Shown here: positions 41,745 to 49,576 of the stretch, one piece after another
Position numbering within the stretch: position 1 is the first letter of the stretch
How the letters are laid out: each line of letters opens with the position of its first letter
Assembly: GCA_017993775.1 (NCBI GenBank)
Contig: JAGOMA010000007.1
Coordinates: 62,001 to 126,000 of the forward strand
Direction: 5' to 3'
Length of the DNA: 64,000 bases
Source of the DNA: Chloroflexota bacterium
Lineage (GTDB): Bacteria; Chloroflexota; Anaerolineae; Promineifilales; Promineifilaceae
Program-made: the position numbers and the translations under genes
Notes under the pieces: model-generated
Told to the model about the DNA's origin: nothing
Seen by the model: only the letters and a program-made list of their open reading frames with translations
The model's database searches: none

Positions 41745-43409
41745 TTACCACACTTTGCGCGCCGGAAATATCTGGCAGTAGAAGGCTTCGCCGGCGGTAT
41801 CTACCATGCAAAACTCAACGCTGTCGCTGGTGTAGGGTGCGCTGCCGGTGCGCGTAAACTGCACAATACGCAGCCCCAGGCCCAAATCATTGCCGTTCAG
41901 ATAAGCGGGCTGCACCTGATCGGTCTCCGGCAGGAGGCGGGCGCGCAAGAATGCTTCTTCGCCGCGTGTGCCCACATAGGCATGATAAACTTGCGCAATG
42001 AGCGTGCTGCCCGTATCCTGAGCAAAAAAATCGTAAAACTCGTTGACCGGAGCCGGGATGGTGGCGGCAACCGGCAAGGCTGGCCCGGCGGCGATATCTG
42101 CCGGGCGAATGACGTCGGTATAAATCCAGCCGGATGTGCCATTGGCCAAAACGACGTTGTACCAGGTGGCGTCGCTGTTGCGGGCCACGGCCGTTACCGG
42201 TGTGCCTTGCAGCGGAAAGCCGATGATCTTGTAATTGACGCCCGGTCCGGCGCGTAAGAAGGCCGCCTCGGCGGTAATCTGCATCTGGATGGGCGCGGCG
42301 GTTGGCGTGGCCGTCGGCACGGATGTTGCCGTTGCCGATGACGTGGGCGTGGCCGTAACCGATGGCGTCCGGGTGGGTGAAACCGTCGCCGACGGCAGCG
42401 TGGTTGGCGTGAACGACGGCGCGGGAGAAGGGGTCGGGGTTTGAGGAGGCGTGCGTGTTGGGGTGGGTGCTGCCGGTGTCGTTGGTGTGGCGGGCACGGC
42501 CGTTAGGCTCGGTTCTTCGGTGGCGGGCACGGCCGTTTCTGTCACTCTGGCAATCCCCGCCGCCTCGCTGGTTGGCGTCGGCGGCAGCGCCGGCGCAAAG
42601 CCGCCCCGCGCATATACCGCGCCCAAACCAAGCAGCAAAATGAGGAGCAGAACCGGCAGCAGATAACTGCGCCGTTTTGATGGCATGGCCGCCGGAATGG
42701 GCGGCGGCGGCAGGAGTTTGTCGGGGGAAACGGCCGTAATCACCCAGCCATCCTGGGACTCGTCGGCCACTTTTTGCCAGGGCGCGTTGTCAGTTTGGGC
42801 AGCGGCAAACCATTCCTGGAGGGTTAAACGGCCGTCCTGATTCCTGTCTGCGGCCATACCACGCAAGCCAATGGTCAGCGCCTGGGTAAATGAGGATGGT
42901 TCCGGCAGCGGCGCGGATGCCGCCGCCAAAAAAATCGCCTGCCCCGGCCCGCCAAACGCCTGCGCCAAAACCGCAAGCGCGTCCGGCGCAGACGCGCCAT
43001 CAAACCGGCTGACGCAGCAGTCCAAAACCACTACTTTTTGCGCCGGGCAGTAGGCCAACCGCCGCCGGATAAAATCGGCGTCGATGGTGGTGGCGTCCAG
43101 GTAGGTTTCGGTGAAGGTATCGGCCGCTGCCAGATAGACGGCGCGCTTGTCGAGCAGGCAGTGGCCGGCAAAATAGAGCAAGATCAGGTCGTCGGGAGCG
43201 AGGGGCTGTTCCAAAAAAGCAGCGATGGCCAGCTGGACATCGACGGCCGTTTTATCTAGCAAAACATGGACGTTATCGAAACGGCCGTGCTGCCGGTCAC
43301 GCAGCGTTTCGGCCAGGGCGGTAACGTCGCCGCTGCCGGTATGGGGAATCGTAAGCCGGTCATCCTGGTAACTGCTGTGGCCGATCAGGAGTGCCAATCG
43401 TTTGGACAT
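41745..43409 (-). CDS. Caspase-like protease with EF-hand, membrane helix and SH3 domain
   Basis: This is a 554-aa protein. The N-terminal caspase/metacaspase domain has LALLIGHSSY, the catalytic His in LLYFAGHCLLD near residue 103 and the catalytic Cys in VVVLDCCVSRF near residue 151. DRNQDGRLTLQEW (about residues 210-222) matches an EF-hand calcium loop. A membrane helix (LLPVLLLILLLGLGAVYA) follows near residue 275, then a long Pro/Thr/Ala linker, an SH3b-like domain (AAFLRAGPGVNYKIIG) and an unrecognised C-terminal domain. The protease side would be cytosolic and the SH3 side outside. TAAACT six bases before the ATG suggests a leaderless mRNA. Confidence 0.85.
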   Translation of the reverse strand: MSKRLALLIGHSSYQDDRLTIPHTGSGDVTALAETLRDRQHGRFDNVHVLLDKTAVDVQLAIAAFLEQPLAPDDLILLYFAGHCLLDKRAVYLAAADTFTETYLDATTIDADFIRRRLAYCPAQKVVVLDCCVSRFDGASAPDALAVLAQAFGGPGQAIFLAAASAPLPEPSSFTQALTIGLRGMAADRNQDGRLTLQEWFAAAQTDNAPWQKVADESQDGWVITAVSPDKLLPPPPIPAAMPSKRRSYLLPVLLLILLLGLGAVYARGGFAPALPPTPTSEAAGIARVTETAVPATEEPSLTAVPATPTTPAAPTPTRTPPQTPTPSPAPSFTPTTLPSATVSPTRTPSVTATPTSSATATSVPTATPTAAPIQMQITAEAAFLRAGPGVNYKIIGFPLQGTPVTAVARNSDATWYNVVLANGTSGWIYTDVIRPADIAAGPALPVAATIPAPVNEFYDFFAQDTGSTLIAQVYHAYVGTRGEEAFLRARLLPETDQVQPAYLNGNDLGLGLRIVQFTRTGSAPYTSDSVEFCMVDTAGEAFYCQIFPARKVW

Positions 43410-43415
43410 AGATAT

Positions 43416-43421
43416 AGTTTA
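43416..43421 (-). promoter_or_regulatory. Candidate -10 element of the caspase-like gene
   Basis: TAAACT on the reverse strand lies six bases before the ATG at 43409 with no Shine-Dalgarno, implying that transcription starts at or near the A of ATG. Confidence 0.4.
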
Positions 43422-43793
43422 CTGGACTTTTTGTTTGTCGTTAAAGGTGAATGGTTTCTGTTGATGATTCATCAGCCAGGCCAGGAGCAGGGGCAGAAAG
43501 GCCAACCGCTCCACACCCCAACCCTGGGCCGCGCGATCCATGGTTTCGACGGTAAATTCAAACGCCTGGGCCGCTGTGCCCACCGTTTTCTGGCGCGGCG
43601 GTTCGTAATAGCCGCAAAACGTACAGGTCAGGCCGCCGTTCTCCGCGCTGTAAGCCGTCACGCCATCACACTGCGGGCAGTGAAAATCGACCATTTCTTG
43701 ATGGGTTTCGGCCGGCAGGCGAGGCATGTACACGTCGATGCCCGGCACGGCGGATGTAGTACGAATGAAATCGGGAGGCAGAAAGTTTGTCAT
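43419..43793 (-). CDS. Uncharacterised zinc-ribbon protein
   Basis: This 124-aa protein has CPQCDGVTAYSAENGGLTCT and the following CGYYE, forming a CxxC...CxxC zinc ribbon at residues about 39-63. Then come a helical region and a Trp/Leu-rich segment (RLAFLPLLLAWLMNH). I do not recognise the full-length family. It lies just upstream of the caspase-like gene on the same strand, with the putative caspase promoter overlapping its end. Confidence 0.65.
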   Translation of the reverse strand: MTNFLPPDFIRTTSAVPGIDVYMPRLPAETHQEMVDFHCPQCDGVTAYSAENGGLTCTFCGYYEPPRQKTVGTAAQAFEFTVETMDRAAQGWGVERLAFLPLLLAWLMNHQQKPFTFNDKQKVQ

Positions 43794-43845
43794 AGGCGCT
43801 CGCTTGCTGGTTTATTCTACCAAAAAACGGTACAAATCTCTCACT

Positions 43846-44772
43846 ATGTTGGTATCGTCTAACGTTCCGGCCGGGTTTGCGCCGGCCACCGTTGCTGAAT
43901 ATCTGGCGGCGCGGTTTACCTATTTGCCGCTGCGAGAGTGGGAAGGATTGGTGACAGACGGCCGTATTACCCACAATCACGCGCCCGCCACGTTAACCAC
44001 CTGCGTCTCGCCCGGCGACGTAGTCACCTGCGACCTGCCCGATTTCGCGCCGCCCGCCGTCAATCTGGATTACACCCTTCTTTACCAGGATGATTGGCTG
44101 CTGGGCGTGAACAAGCCGCCCGGATTGCGCGTTCACAGCCAGGGCCGATTTGTAACTGCCAACCTCATCTACCACCTGCGCCATCAACACCAACCGCCTT
44201 ACCCCGAAGCCCATCTGGTCAACCGGCTGGATGCCGACACATCCGGCGTGGTGGTGCTGGCGCGAGACAAGGCGACACTGGCGGCGCTGGCGCGCCAGTT
44301 TGAACTGGGCGAAGTGACCAAAACGTATCTGGCGGTGGTCACTGGCGTGCCATTAACGCAAGCTGGGGTAATTGATTTGCCGATTGGCAAGGTGGCCGGG
44401 GAGGTAATGCGGCATGGCGTGGTGGATGGTGGGAAAACGGCCGTTACCCACTACCACGTTCAGCAAACATTTGGCGACGCGTATGCTTTGTTGACATTGC
44501 GACCGGAACACGGCCGTACGCACCAACTGCGCGTCCACTGCGCGGCTCTCGGCCACCCCATCGTGGGCGACGCGCTGTACACCATGGATGATGAAGCCTA
44601 TTTGGCATGGCGGCGCGAAGGCCGCCATGCCGGGCAAATGGATTTGATGGCTCGGCAGGCGTTACACTGCGCGCAAACTGAATTTGTGCATCCGGTCAGC
44701 GGCACGGCCGTGCGGTTAACGGCCCCTTTACCGGCGGATATGCAAACGCTGCTTGCCAATTTGAACAAATAG
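43846..44772 (+). CDS. RluA/RluD-family pseudouridine synthase
   Basis: This is a 308-aa protein from the ATG at 43846. An upstream in-frame start at 43726 would overlap the divergent gene. An S4-like RNA-binding domain occupies residues about 15-65. The catalytic motif VNRLDADTSGVVVLARD has the essential Asp, with Asn where most relatives have His. The C-terminal RPEHGRTHQLRVHCAALGHPIVGDALY is typical. It isomerises uridines in rRNA or tRNA; the exact target is unknown. TACAAA lies about nine bases before the start. Confidence 0.9.
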   Translation: MLVSSNVPAGFAPATVAEYLAARFTYLPLREWEGLVTDGRITHNHAPATLTTCVSPGDVVTCDLPDFAPPAVNLDYTLLYQDDWLLGVNKPPGLRVHSQGRFVTANLIYHLRHQHQPPYPEAHLVNRLDADTSGVVVLARDKATLAALARQFELGEVTKTYLAVVTGVPLTQAGVIDLPIGKVAGEVMRHGVVDGGKTAVTHYHVQQTFGDAYALLTLRPEHGRTHQLRVHCAALGHPIVGDALYTMDDEAYLAWRREGRHAGQMDLMARQALHCAQTEFVHPVSGTAVRLTAPLPADMQTLLANLNK

Positions 44773-44790
44773 CTGATGTTAAGCGACCAA

Positions 44791-44821
44791 AACCCTAAGG
44801 GTTTTTCAAACCCTTAGGGTT
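44791..44821. repeat. AACCCTAAGGGTTT perfect hairpin
   Basis: 14-bp arms, AACCCTAAGGGTTT (44791-44804) and AAACCCTTAGGGTT (44808-44821), surround TTC. It begins 18 bp after the pseudouridine synthase stop. It is the shortest, cleanest member of its family. Confidence 0.92.
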
Positions 44822-44844
44822 CCTGATATGCGTAATTAAAAGGG

Positions 44845-44881
44845 AAACCCGGCAGGCAGACCCCTCGACCTGCCGGGTTTT
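44845..44881. terminator. Bidirectional rho-independent terminator
   Basis: AAACCCGGCAGG (44845-44856) and CCTGCCGGGTTT (44869-44880) form a 12-bp stem between convergent genes, with short T-runs on both sides (TTTT rightward, CCCTTTTAATT leftward). Confidence 0.8.
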
Positions 44882-44902
44882 GCAAGGGGAGGAAATGAGA
44901 CG

Positions 44903-46840
44903 TTACTCCTTAACAGCGTAAAAATACGCCGTAAAAGACTCGTTGCTGGCGGCGATACGGCCGTGTATCGCCCACGCCGGAATGAACTGCTGCTCCGCAG
45001 TCTGGTTGACCGCCGGGTCGTAAAAATAAACCAGCTCCATGTGGTCAATCACCACCTGCGCCAATTCACCCGCGCTGCCAAGCGGCACGGCTTGCACCGC
45101 CAGAGGCGTGGCATTTGCCGAGGCCAGTTCTTCGGGCAGGCCGGGATAAGGGTCGGGCGGCGCAGGATAGCTGCTTTCGGCGGCGGGGTAAGCCGGCTGA
45201 TGGGCGGGGTAGGCCGCCAAATCGGACAGAGCCGGCGGAGTAGGCAGCGCCGCGCCCTCGTCATACAGGACCAGCCCCGGTTCGGCGGCCGGAAATTCTG
45301 AAGCGGGCGGCTGGGTAATAGACTGCCAACTGAGAGATAGGCCATCGGCCGGGTAGGTTTCGGCGCAAACTTCGATGCGCTCGCCAGTTTGTAATTCGGT
45401 GGGCGCGTTGGGGAGGGCGTAACGGCCGTTATCCCCTTCTACCGTCAGCCAACCTTCGCCAGCCACCCAGGCAAACACGCCAATCTGGCAGGAAAATGGA
45501 GCATACGAACTGGTTAACGGCTGACCAGCTTCCCAAGAAGCCAGGTCCAGCGCCCACAAATTACCGCTCAGGGCATCACGAATGGTTCCCTGGACGTGGT
45601 AAGAACTGACAAGGGGCGTGGCGCGAAAGTCGGTCAGGAAGGCATCGAGCCGTAACCCTTGCAGCCGGTAGGCCGCGCCGTCAACGCTGCTGTAGAGGGT
45701 GATTTGGGTGATACGGCCGTTGGCGCTTTGCAGCGCATTCACCCAACCGCTCACCGTGACAACCTCGCCAGACGTATGGGTGGGCAGCGGCGGCGTAAAT
45801 TGACGGAAGGACAGGCCGGCGGCTGGTGTGTTGTCGCCAACCAGAGAGAGGTGAAACGGCCGTGTCTCGCCATCAACAAAAGCCTGGTACACCTCGGCGG
45901 CCGGAATAATGGCCGCCGACTCTGCCGACAGCGCGATGGCTGCCGGAAGAAAGGCCGCTTGCAGCACAGCGCCATCCGGACCAACGGCCACCAACATGCC
46001 CGGCACAACCCCGCCAGTCGCCAACGGATAACCGCCTGTGGGCGGCGAAATTTGCACCAACCGCACGGCCGCAGCGGGTGGAATGGGGCCTTGCCCATTG
46101 TTTTCGCTGACAACTGCTCGTTCGGCCGGGCGCAGTCCATGCTCCGCCAAAAAGGCGATGGCAATATCCGCCGCCTCGTCGAAGGGCAGCGGCACGCCCA
46201 GGGTAGGTTGGAAAGGTTGGCGGGTATATTGGATGGCGCTGCCAGAAGTCCAGGGGAAAACAAGTTGTTGGCCATCGCTGCCCAGAACAAGGCGAGCGGT
46301 GGGCGTAGGCTGAGACAAGTCGGTGAACAGTTGGGGATCCATCAAGCCAAATTCTTTGGCCCAGGCTAAAGCAGCCTGATCTGTATCGGGCAGCGGTTCC
46401 AATATCAGTTGGTAGATGGGCAGTTGGGCGGGCGAGTCTGGCAGATTGAATGCTTGACTGTTTGGCGCGCCGGCGGCGGTTTGGGAAATGGCTAATTGCT
46501 CGACGGCCGGTTCGACGGCCGTTTGTTGGCGCAAGATTTGCGGCAGTCCCCAGAGCAGGAGGGCGAGAACGGCCGTAACCGCTCCCACCCACAACAGACG
46601 AGGCACCAGCCGGATTACCAGCCAATCGAGGCCGGTAGGCGGAGCCGTGCGCTGGTTGGCGGCGGTTTGCAGACGCGCGGAAAGCTGGTTGACAAAGCGG
46701 GGATCCGGGCTGATTTGTTCGACCTGGCTTTGCAAGCTGTCGATGACGCGGCGAGCGGCCGGATCGGGAGTCGCGTCGGCGGGAAGACGGCCGTCGATGT
46801 AACTGTTTAGGGTTTCGGCTTCTTGTTTAGAGTTACCCAT
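44903..46840 (-). CDS. Membrane anti-sigma-like protein with large extracytoplasmic domain
   Basis: This is a 645-aa protein from the ATG at 46840, eight bases inside the end of the sigma gene; a start at 47149 would overlap the sigma gene extensively. Residues 1-80 are cytosolic (LNSYIDGRLPADATPDPAARR, DPRFVNQLSARLQ) and resemble zinc-less anti-sigma N-termini. A single helix spans about 82-103. The outer 540 residues are a long domain with Pro/Ala/Tyr-rich stretches near residue 565 that I do not recognise. Coupling to an ECF sigma factor indicates a surface-signal relay. Confidence 0.75.
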   Translation of the reverse strand: MGNSKQEAETLNSYIDGRLPADATPDPAARRVIDSLQSQVEQISPDPRFVNQLSARLQTAANQRTAPPTGLDWLVIRLVPRLLWVGAVTAVLALLLWGLPQILRQQTAVEPAVEQLAISQTAAGAPNSQAFNLPDSPAQLPIYQLILEPLPDTDQAALAWAKEFGLMDPQLFTDLSQPTPTARLVLGSDGQQLVFPWTSGSAIQYTRQPFQPTLGVPLPFDEAADIAIAFLAEHGLRPAERAVVSENNGQGPIPPAAAVRLVQISPPTGGYPLATGGVVPGMLVAVGPDGAVLQAAFLPAAIALSAESAAIIPAAEVYQAFVDGETRPFHLSLVGDNTPAAGLSFRQFTPPLPTHTSGEVVTVSGWVNALQSANGRITQITLYSSVDGAAYRLQGLRLDAFLTDFRATPLVSSYHVQGTIRDALSGNLWALDLASWEAGQPLTSSYAPFSCQIGVFAWVAGEGWLTVEGDNGRYALPNAPTELQTGERIEVCAETYPADGLSLSWQSITQPPASEFPAAEPGLVLYDEGAALPTPPALSDLAAYPAHQPAYPAAESSYPAPPDPYPGLPEELASANATPLAVQAVPLGSAGELAQVVIDHMELVYFYDPAVNQTAEQQFIPAWAIHGRIAASNESFTAYFYAVKE

Positions 46841-47393
46841 CGTGTAAACACCTCGTTTGTAAGTCGGAAATGGCCCGCGCAACGAGCATTTTGACGGCGC
46901 TTTGGCCACGGCGCATGGCAACGGCCGTGTCGCGCACGCTGAGTCCGCCCCAAAAACGCAGTTGGAGCGCTTCGCGCCTGTCCGGGCTGAGCTGGCGGAG
47001 GGCTTGCCGCAGGCAGTCGAGCAGCCTGGCCTGGTCGATGCGGTCGTCGGGGTGGGTGTCGGGCGCGGTGAGGGTAACGGCCGTGTCGATGGCAACTTCT
47101 GGGTTTTGGTATTGGCGGCGGTGGTAGTCGGCGCATTTATGGCGGGCAATGCCCATCAGCCAGGCGGCAAACGGACCACGACTCCGGTAGCTGGGCAGGG
47201 TTTCCAGAGCAGTCAGAAAGACCTGGGAAGTAATTTCCTCTGCCTCAGCCTGGTGGCCGATGTGGACTAAGCAGTAACGATAGACGGCCGTTACGTGCCG
47301 GCGGTACAACCCATCAAACGCCTGAGCATCGCGTAGGGCCGCCCTGGCCAGGGCCTGGTCATCTATTTCGGTGTAAGGTGGTTCCAGTACCAT
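46833..47393 (-). CDS. ECF-type RNA polymerase sigma factor
   Basis: This is a 186-aa protein from the ATG at 47393 with GGAG seven bases upstream; an in-frame ATG at 47420 has none. Region 2 is visible as FDGLYRRHVTAVYRYCLVH, ITSQVFLTALETLPSYR and FAAWLMGIARHKCADYHRR. Region 4 is LSPDRREALQLRFWGGLSVR followed by MRRGQSAVKMLVARAISDL. It directs RNA polymerase to a small regulon and is followed by its probable membrane anti-sigma factor. Confidence 0.93.
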   Translation of the reverse strand: MVLEPPYTEIDDQALARAALRDAQAFDGLYRRHVTAVYRYCLVHIGHQAEAEEITSQVFLTALETLPSYRSRGPFAAWLMGIARHKCADYHRRQYQNPEVAIDTAVTLTAPDTHPDDRIDQARLLDCLRQALRQLSPDRREALQLRFWGGLSVRDTAVAMRRGQSAVKMLVARAISDLQTRCLHDG

Positions 47394-47520
47394 AAAAATC
47401 TCCAACCCGGGTGGTTTCATGTAATATGTCGGCCAATTCAGCCGTTGGTCACACCCAATTTAGAGTGTAACGGGAAATTGGCCATGGCGCATGATGGTTT
47501 GGCGGCGATCGATGCACGCG

Positions 47521-47551
47521 GGGCACGGCCGTTCCCCGCACGGCCGTGCCC
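47521..47551. repeat. Hairpin formed by two ACGGCCGT octamers
   Basis: GGGCACGGCCGT (47521-47532) and ACGGCCGTGCCC (47540-47551) form a perfect 12-bp stem with a 7-base loop in the divergent region between the sigma gene and the transglutaminase-like gene. It has no T-tract beyond CTTTCT. Confidence 0.8.
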
Positions 47552-47555
47552 TTTC

Positions 47556-47564
47556 TGATATAAT
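47556..47564 (+). promoter_or_regulatory. Extended -10 promoter in the divergent region
   Basis: TG, A, TATAAT (47559-47564) is a perfect extended -10 directed rightward. It would transcribe the inverted-repeat element at 47627-47818 and then the transglutaminase-like gene. Confidence 0.5.
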
Positions 47565-47626
47565 TATGGTCAAACAGTGCCTGGTTTAGAGCAGATGTTT
47601 GCCGGCAAGTGTCTGCCAAGCGAACC

Positions 47627-47818
47627 AGTAATTCTCAATTTAGATCAGGCATTCGTGCGAACAAGGTAATTTCTTTGCAATTGACGCTGAACTGTCATGC
47701 TGAGCGGAGTCTTCGGCCCTGAGCAACGTCGAACGGGGAAGCATCCCGCTCCACCAGAAGAAGGGGATGCTTCGGAGGACCTTAGCATGACACATTTCTG
47801 GTTAAATTGAGAATTACT
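47627..47818. mobile_element. MITE-like element with nested inverted repeats
   Basis: The outer 16-bp perfect inverted repeats are AGTAATTCTCAATTTA (47627-47642) and its complement (47803-47818). Nested inside are TGTCATGCT (47693-47701) and AGCATGACA (47784-47792), and within those GAAGCATCCC / GGGATGCTTC. The 192-bp unit has no open frame and ends 18 bp before the next start. The GTCATGCTGAG...GAAGCATCCC inner part looks like a palindromic intergenic element. Confidence 0.6.
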
Positions 47819-47836
47819 ACAAGAGAACGGGGAGTC

Positions 47837-48445
47837 ATGAAATTAAACAACCAATTGCATGCAGAAGCGGTAAAGCGAGGGCTGTTGGATGAAAAGGCAG
47901 CGATCGATGAGGCGACGGCTTTTTATCTGGTACGCGATATGCCGTATATTCGGGCCAGTTCGCGGGAACCGGCGACCATCATTCGTGAATGGCGCGGCAC
48001 GTGTTCCGGCAAGCATTATTTGCTGAAAGCGTTGTATGCCGAGATGGGCATACCCTCGCGGTTGATCGCCTGCACGTCGGTGACGGAGATTGCGCCGGAG
48101 AGCCTGGACCCACTTTTACAACCCATCATGGAACGGGGGAACGGCCGTTTTGTAGACGTCCATAACTATCTTATTCTGGAACTGCCTGATGGTGACATGG
48201 TGGTAGATGCGACCTGGCCCGCGAGCGCGAAAGACACCGGGCTGGTGGTAAACGAAGTGTTTATTTCCGGACAAGATCAGAGCCTTGCCTGCACGCCAAT
48301 ACAAAACTGGGTTGTGCCAGACGACCAGGACCCACAAGATTTTAAAGATTACCTGTTGGCCGCCCACTTTTCGCCGGAAGAATTAGCTGTGCGAGATGAT
48401 TTTGTGCTGGCTCTGGGCCAGATGTTTACGCAGAAAAAGGAATGA
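47837..48445 (+). CDS. Transglutaminase-like cysteine protease-fold protein
   Basis: This is a 202-aa protein from the ATG at 47837 with GGGGAG upstream; a frame start at 47807 lies within the repeat element. The catalytic triad pattern of the transglutaminase superfamily is visible: Cys in RGTCSGKHYLLKAL, His in VDVHNYLILEL and Asp in VVDATWP. Substrates are unknown; members act as proteases, amidases or cross-linkers. There is no signal peptide. It is followed by a YhhN gene after 5 bp. Confidence 0.85.
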   Translation: MKLNNQLHAEAVKRGLLDEKAAIDEATAFYLVRDMPYIRASSREPATIIREWRGTCSGKHYLLKALYAEMGIPSRLIACTSVTEIAPESLDPLLQPIMERGNGRFVDVHNYLILELPDGDMVVDATWPASAKDTGLVVNEVFISGQDQSLACTPIQNWVVPDDQDPQDFKDYLLAAHFSPEELAVRDDFVLALGQMFTQKKE

Positions 48446-48450
48446 ATTGA

Positions 48451-49104
48451 ATGAGTATTTTGATTTTAACGGTAGTAGGCGTGGTAACGGCCGTGTTAGC
48501 CACGCAAGGCGAATATAAACCCACTCGCAGGCAAGTTTACATCTTCAAACCCGTCACCACAGGGCTGATTATCCTCATCGCCTTATTGGGAACCGGCGTA
48601 ACGCCCCCGCTCTACAAAGGGCTGATTATCGCCGGTCTACTCTTTTGCCTCGGCGGCGACATCTTGCTCATGCTGCCAGCGCGATACTTCATTGGCGGAT
48701 TGATCAGTTTTCTTGTTGGGCACCTGCTATACATCGTCGCCTTTGTCACAGACGCCGGCTTTCAGTTTTCGCCGTTGTGGCTTCTGCCGCTGTTGGTGTA
48801 TGGGAGCGTCATTTACAGCCTGCTTAATCCCCATTTGGGCAGCATGCGTTTGCCGGTCATCATTTACATGATAACCATCCTGACAATGGCCTGGCAAGCA
48901 TTGGGGCGTTGGTCAGTTCAGCCAACCAGCAGCGCTTTATTGGCGGCGGTGGGCGCAGTTTTATTTGTCCTGTCGGATTCGACCTTAGCGCTGGATCGTT
49001 TTCGGGCAAAATTCCGCAGCGCGCGCGTGATCGTGTTGAGTACTTATTGGCTGGCGCAATGGCTCATCGCGCTGTCGGTGGGCGGGTACCTGGCGTTAGT
49101 GTAA
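48451..49104 (+). CDS. YhhN-family membrane protein
   Basis: This 217-aa protein has about eight hydrophobic helices and the family pattern KPVTTGLIILIAL, LFCLGGDILLMLP, FLVGHLLYIVAF and FVLSDSTLALDRF. The family includes TMEM86 lysoplasmalogenases in animals; bacterial function is unclear. AAGGA precedes the start. It is followed by a strong terminator. Confidence 0.9.
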   Translation: MSILILTVVGVVTAVLATQGEYKPTRRQVYIFKPVTTGLIILIALLGTGVTPPLYKGLIIAGLLFCLGGDILLMLPARYFIGGLISFLVGHLLYIVAFVTDAGFQFSPLWLLPLLVYGSVIYSLLNPHLGSMRLPVIIYMITILTMAWQALGRWSVQPTSSALLAAVGAVLFVLSDSTLALDRFRAKFRSARVIVLSTYWLAQWLIALSVGGYLALV

Positions 49105-49135
49105 CTGTTTCGATTTTTTCCGTCTTTAAACAAGA

Positions 49136-49167
49136 GAAAGCCCAGTCTTAGCTGGGCTTTCTTTTTT
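49136..49167 (+). terminator. Rho-independent terminator after the YhhN gene
   Basis: GAAAGCCCAG, loop TCTTAG, CTGGGCTTTC then TTTTTT. Read leftward it also has a modest T-run (TCTTGTTT), so it could end the reverse transcript proposed at 49137-49496. Confidence 0.9.
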
Positions 49168-49496
49168 CACAAAATTTGTGTTTCTTCAAAAACTTTTTCT
49201 TAACTTTCTAAATCTTAACTTTCTAACTTTGTCTAGTCCTAGATTTAACTTTAACTATTTTTCTGTCTTCTGAATCTAACTTCTACAAAACTCATTAACA
49301 CATTATCAATTTTCTAACGGCTAACTAAACGCTACCGTCTTCACCAGGTTTGTGTTGGTCAGAGGCTTGAACTAATCTACCTGACCCTACTTGAGGCCGC
49401 TTTTGTTAGCCGGTTCGGAATGCACTCGATCGCTTCTATAGGCGCCTCCTTGTCTGATATGGAACGAAACTTTGTAAATGTGTAGGTTAACCTGAA
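49137..49496 (-). ncRNA. Candidate non-coding RNA of about 360 nt
   Basis: A gene-free, AT-rich stretch follows a near-consensus reverse promoter (TTGACG, 17 bp, TATGAT). The predicted transcript contains a helix pair CGGCTAAC / GTTAGCCG enclosing GGTCAG...CTGACC. A long purine-rich tail with AAGTTAGA/AAGTTAAG units follows, then the terminator at 49136-49167. No ribosome site with a start codon is present. It does not show the conserved cores that I know of RNase P RNA, tmRNA, SRP RNA or 6S RNA. The assignment is an inference from promoter, structure and terminator only. Confidence 0.35.
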
Positions 49497-49501
49497 AACA
49501 T

Positions 49502-49530
49502 CATAACGGTTTAAAGGGGTCACGTCAATA
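49502..49530 (-). promoter_or_regulatory. Strong promoter directed into the gene-free region
   Basis: On the reverse strand TTGACG (49530-49525) and TATGAT (49507-49502) are separated by 17 bp. No coding sequence lies downstream on that strand before the terminator at 49136. Confidence 0.6.
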
Positions 49531-49576
49531 GGTCATTTGGGTAATTTTAATCAACGGTTTACCTACGCGGGGCGGG

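Noticed and set aside
44791-44821. Telomere-like CCCTAA repeats
   Set aside because: Only single ACCCTAAGGGT units arranged as hairpins occur; there is no tandem array.
46841-47149. N-terminal extension of the anti-sigma-like protein
   Set aside because: It would overlap most of the sigma gene in another frame. The ATG at 46840 gives the usual 8-bp coupled overlap.
49171-49320. Decayed coding gene in the AT-rich stretch
   Set aside because: I found no frame of useful length on either strand and no recognisable protein fragment; the stretch is pyrimidine-biased low-complexity DNA on the + strand.
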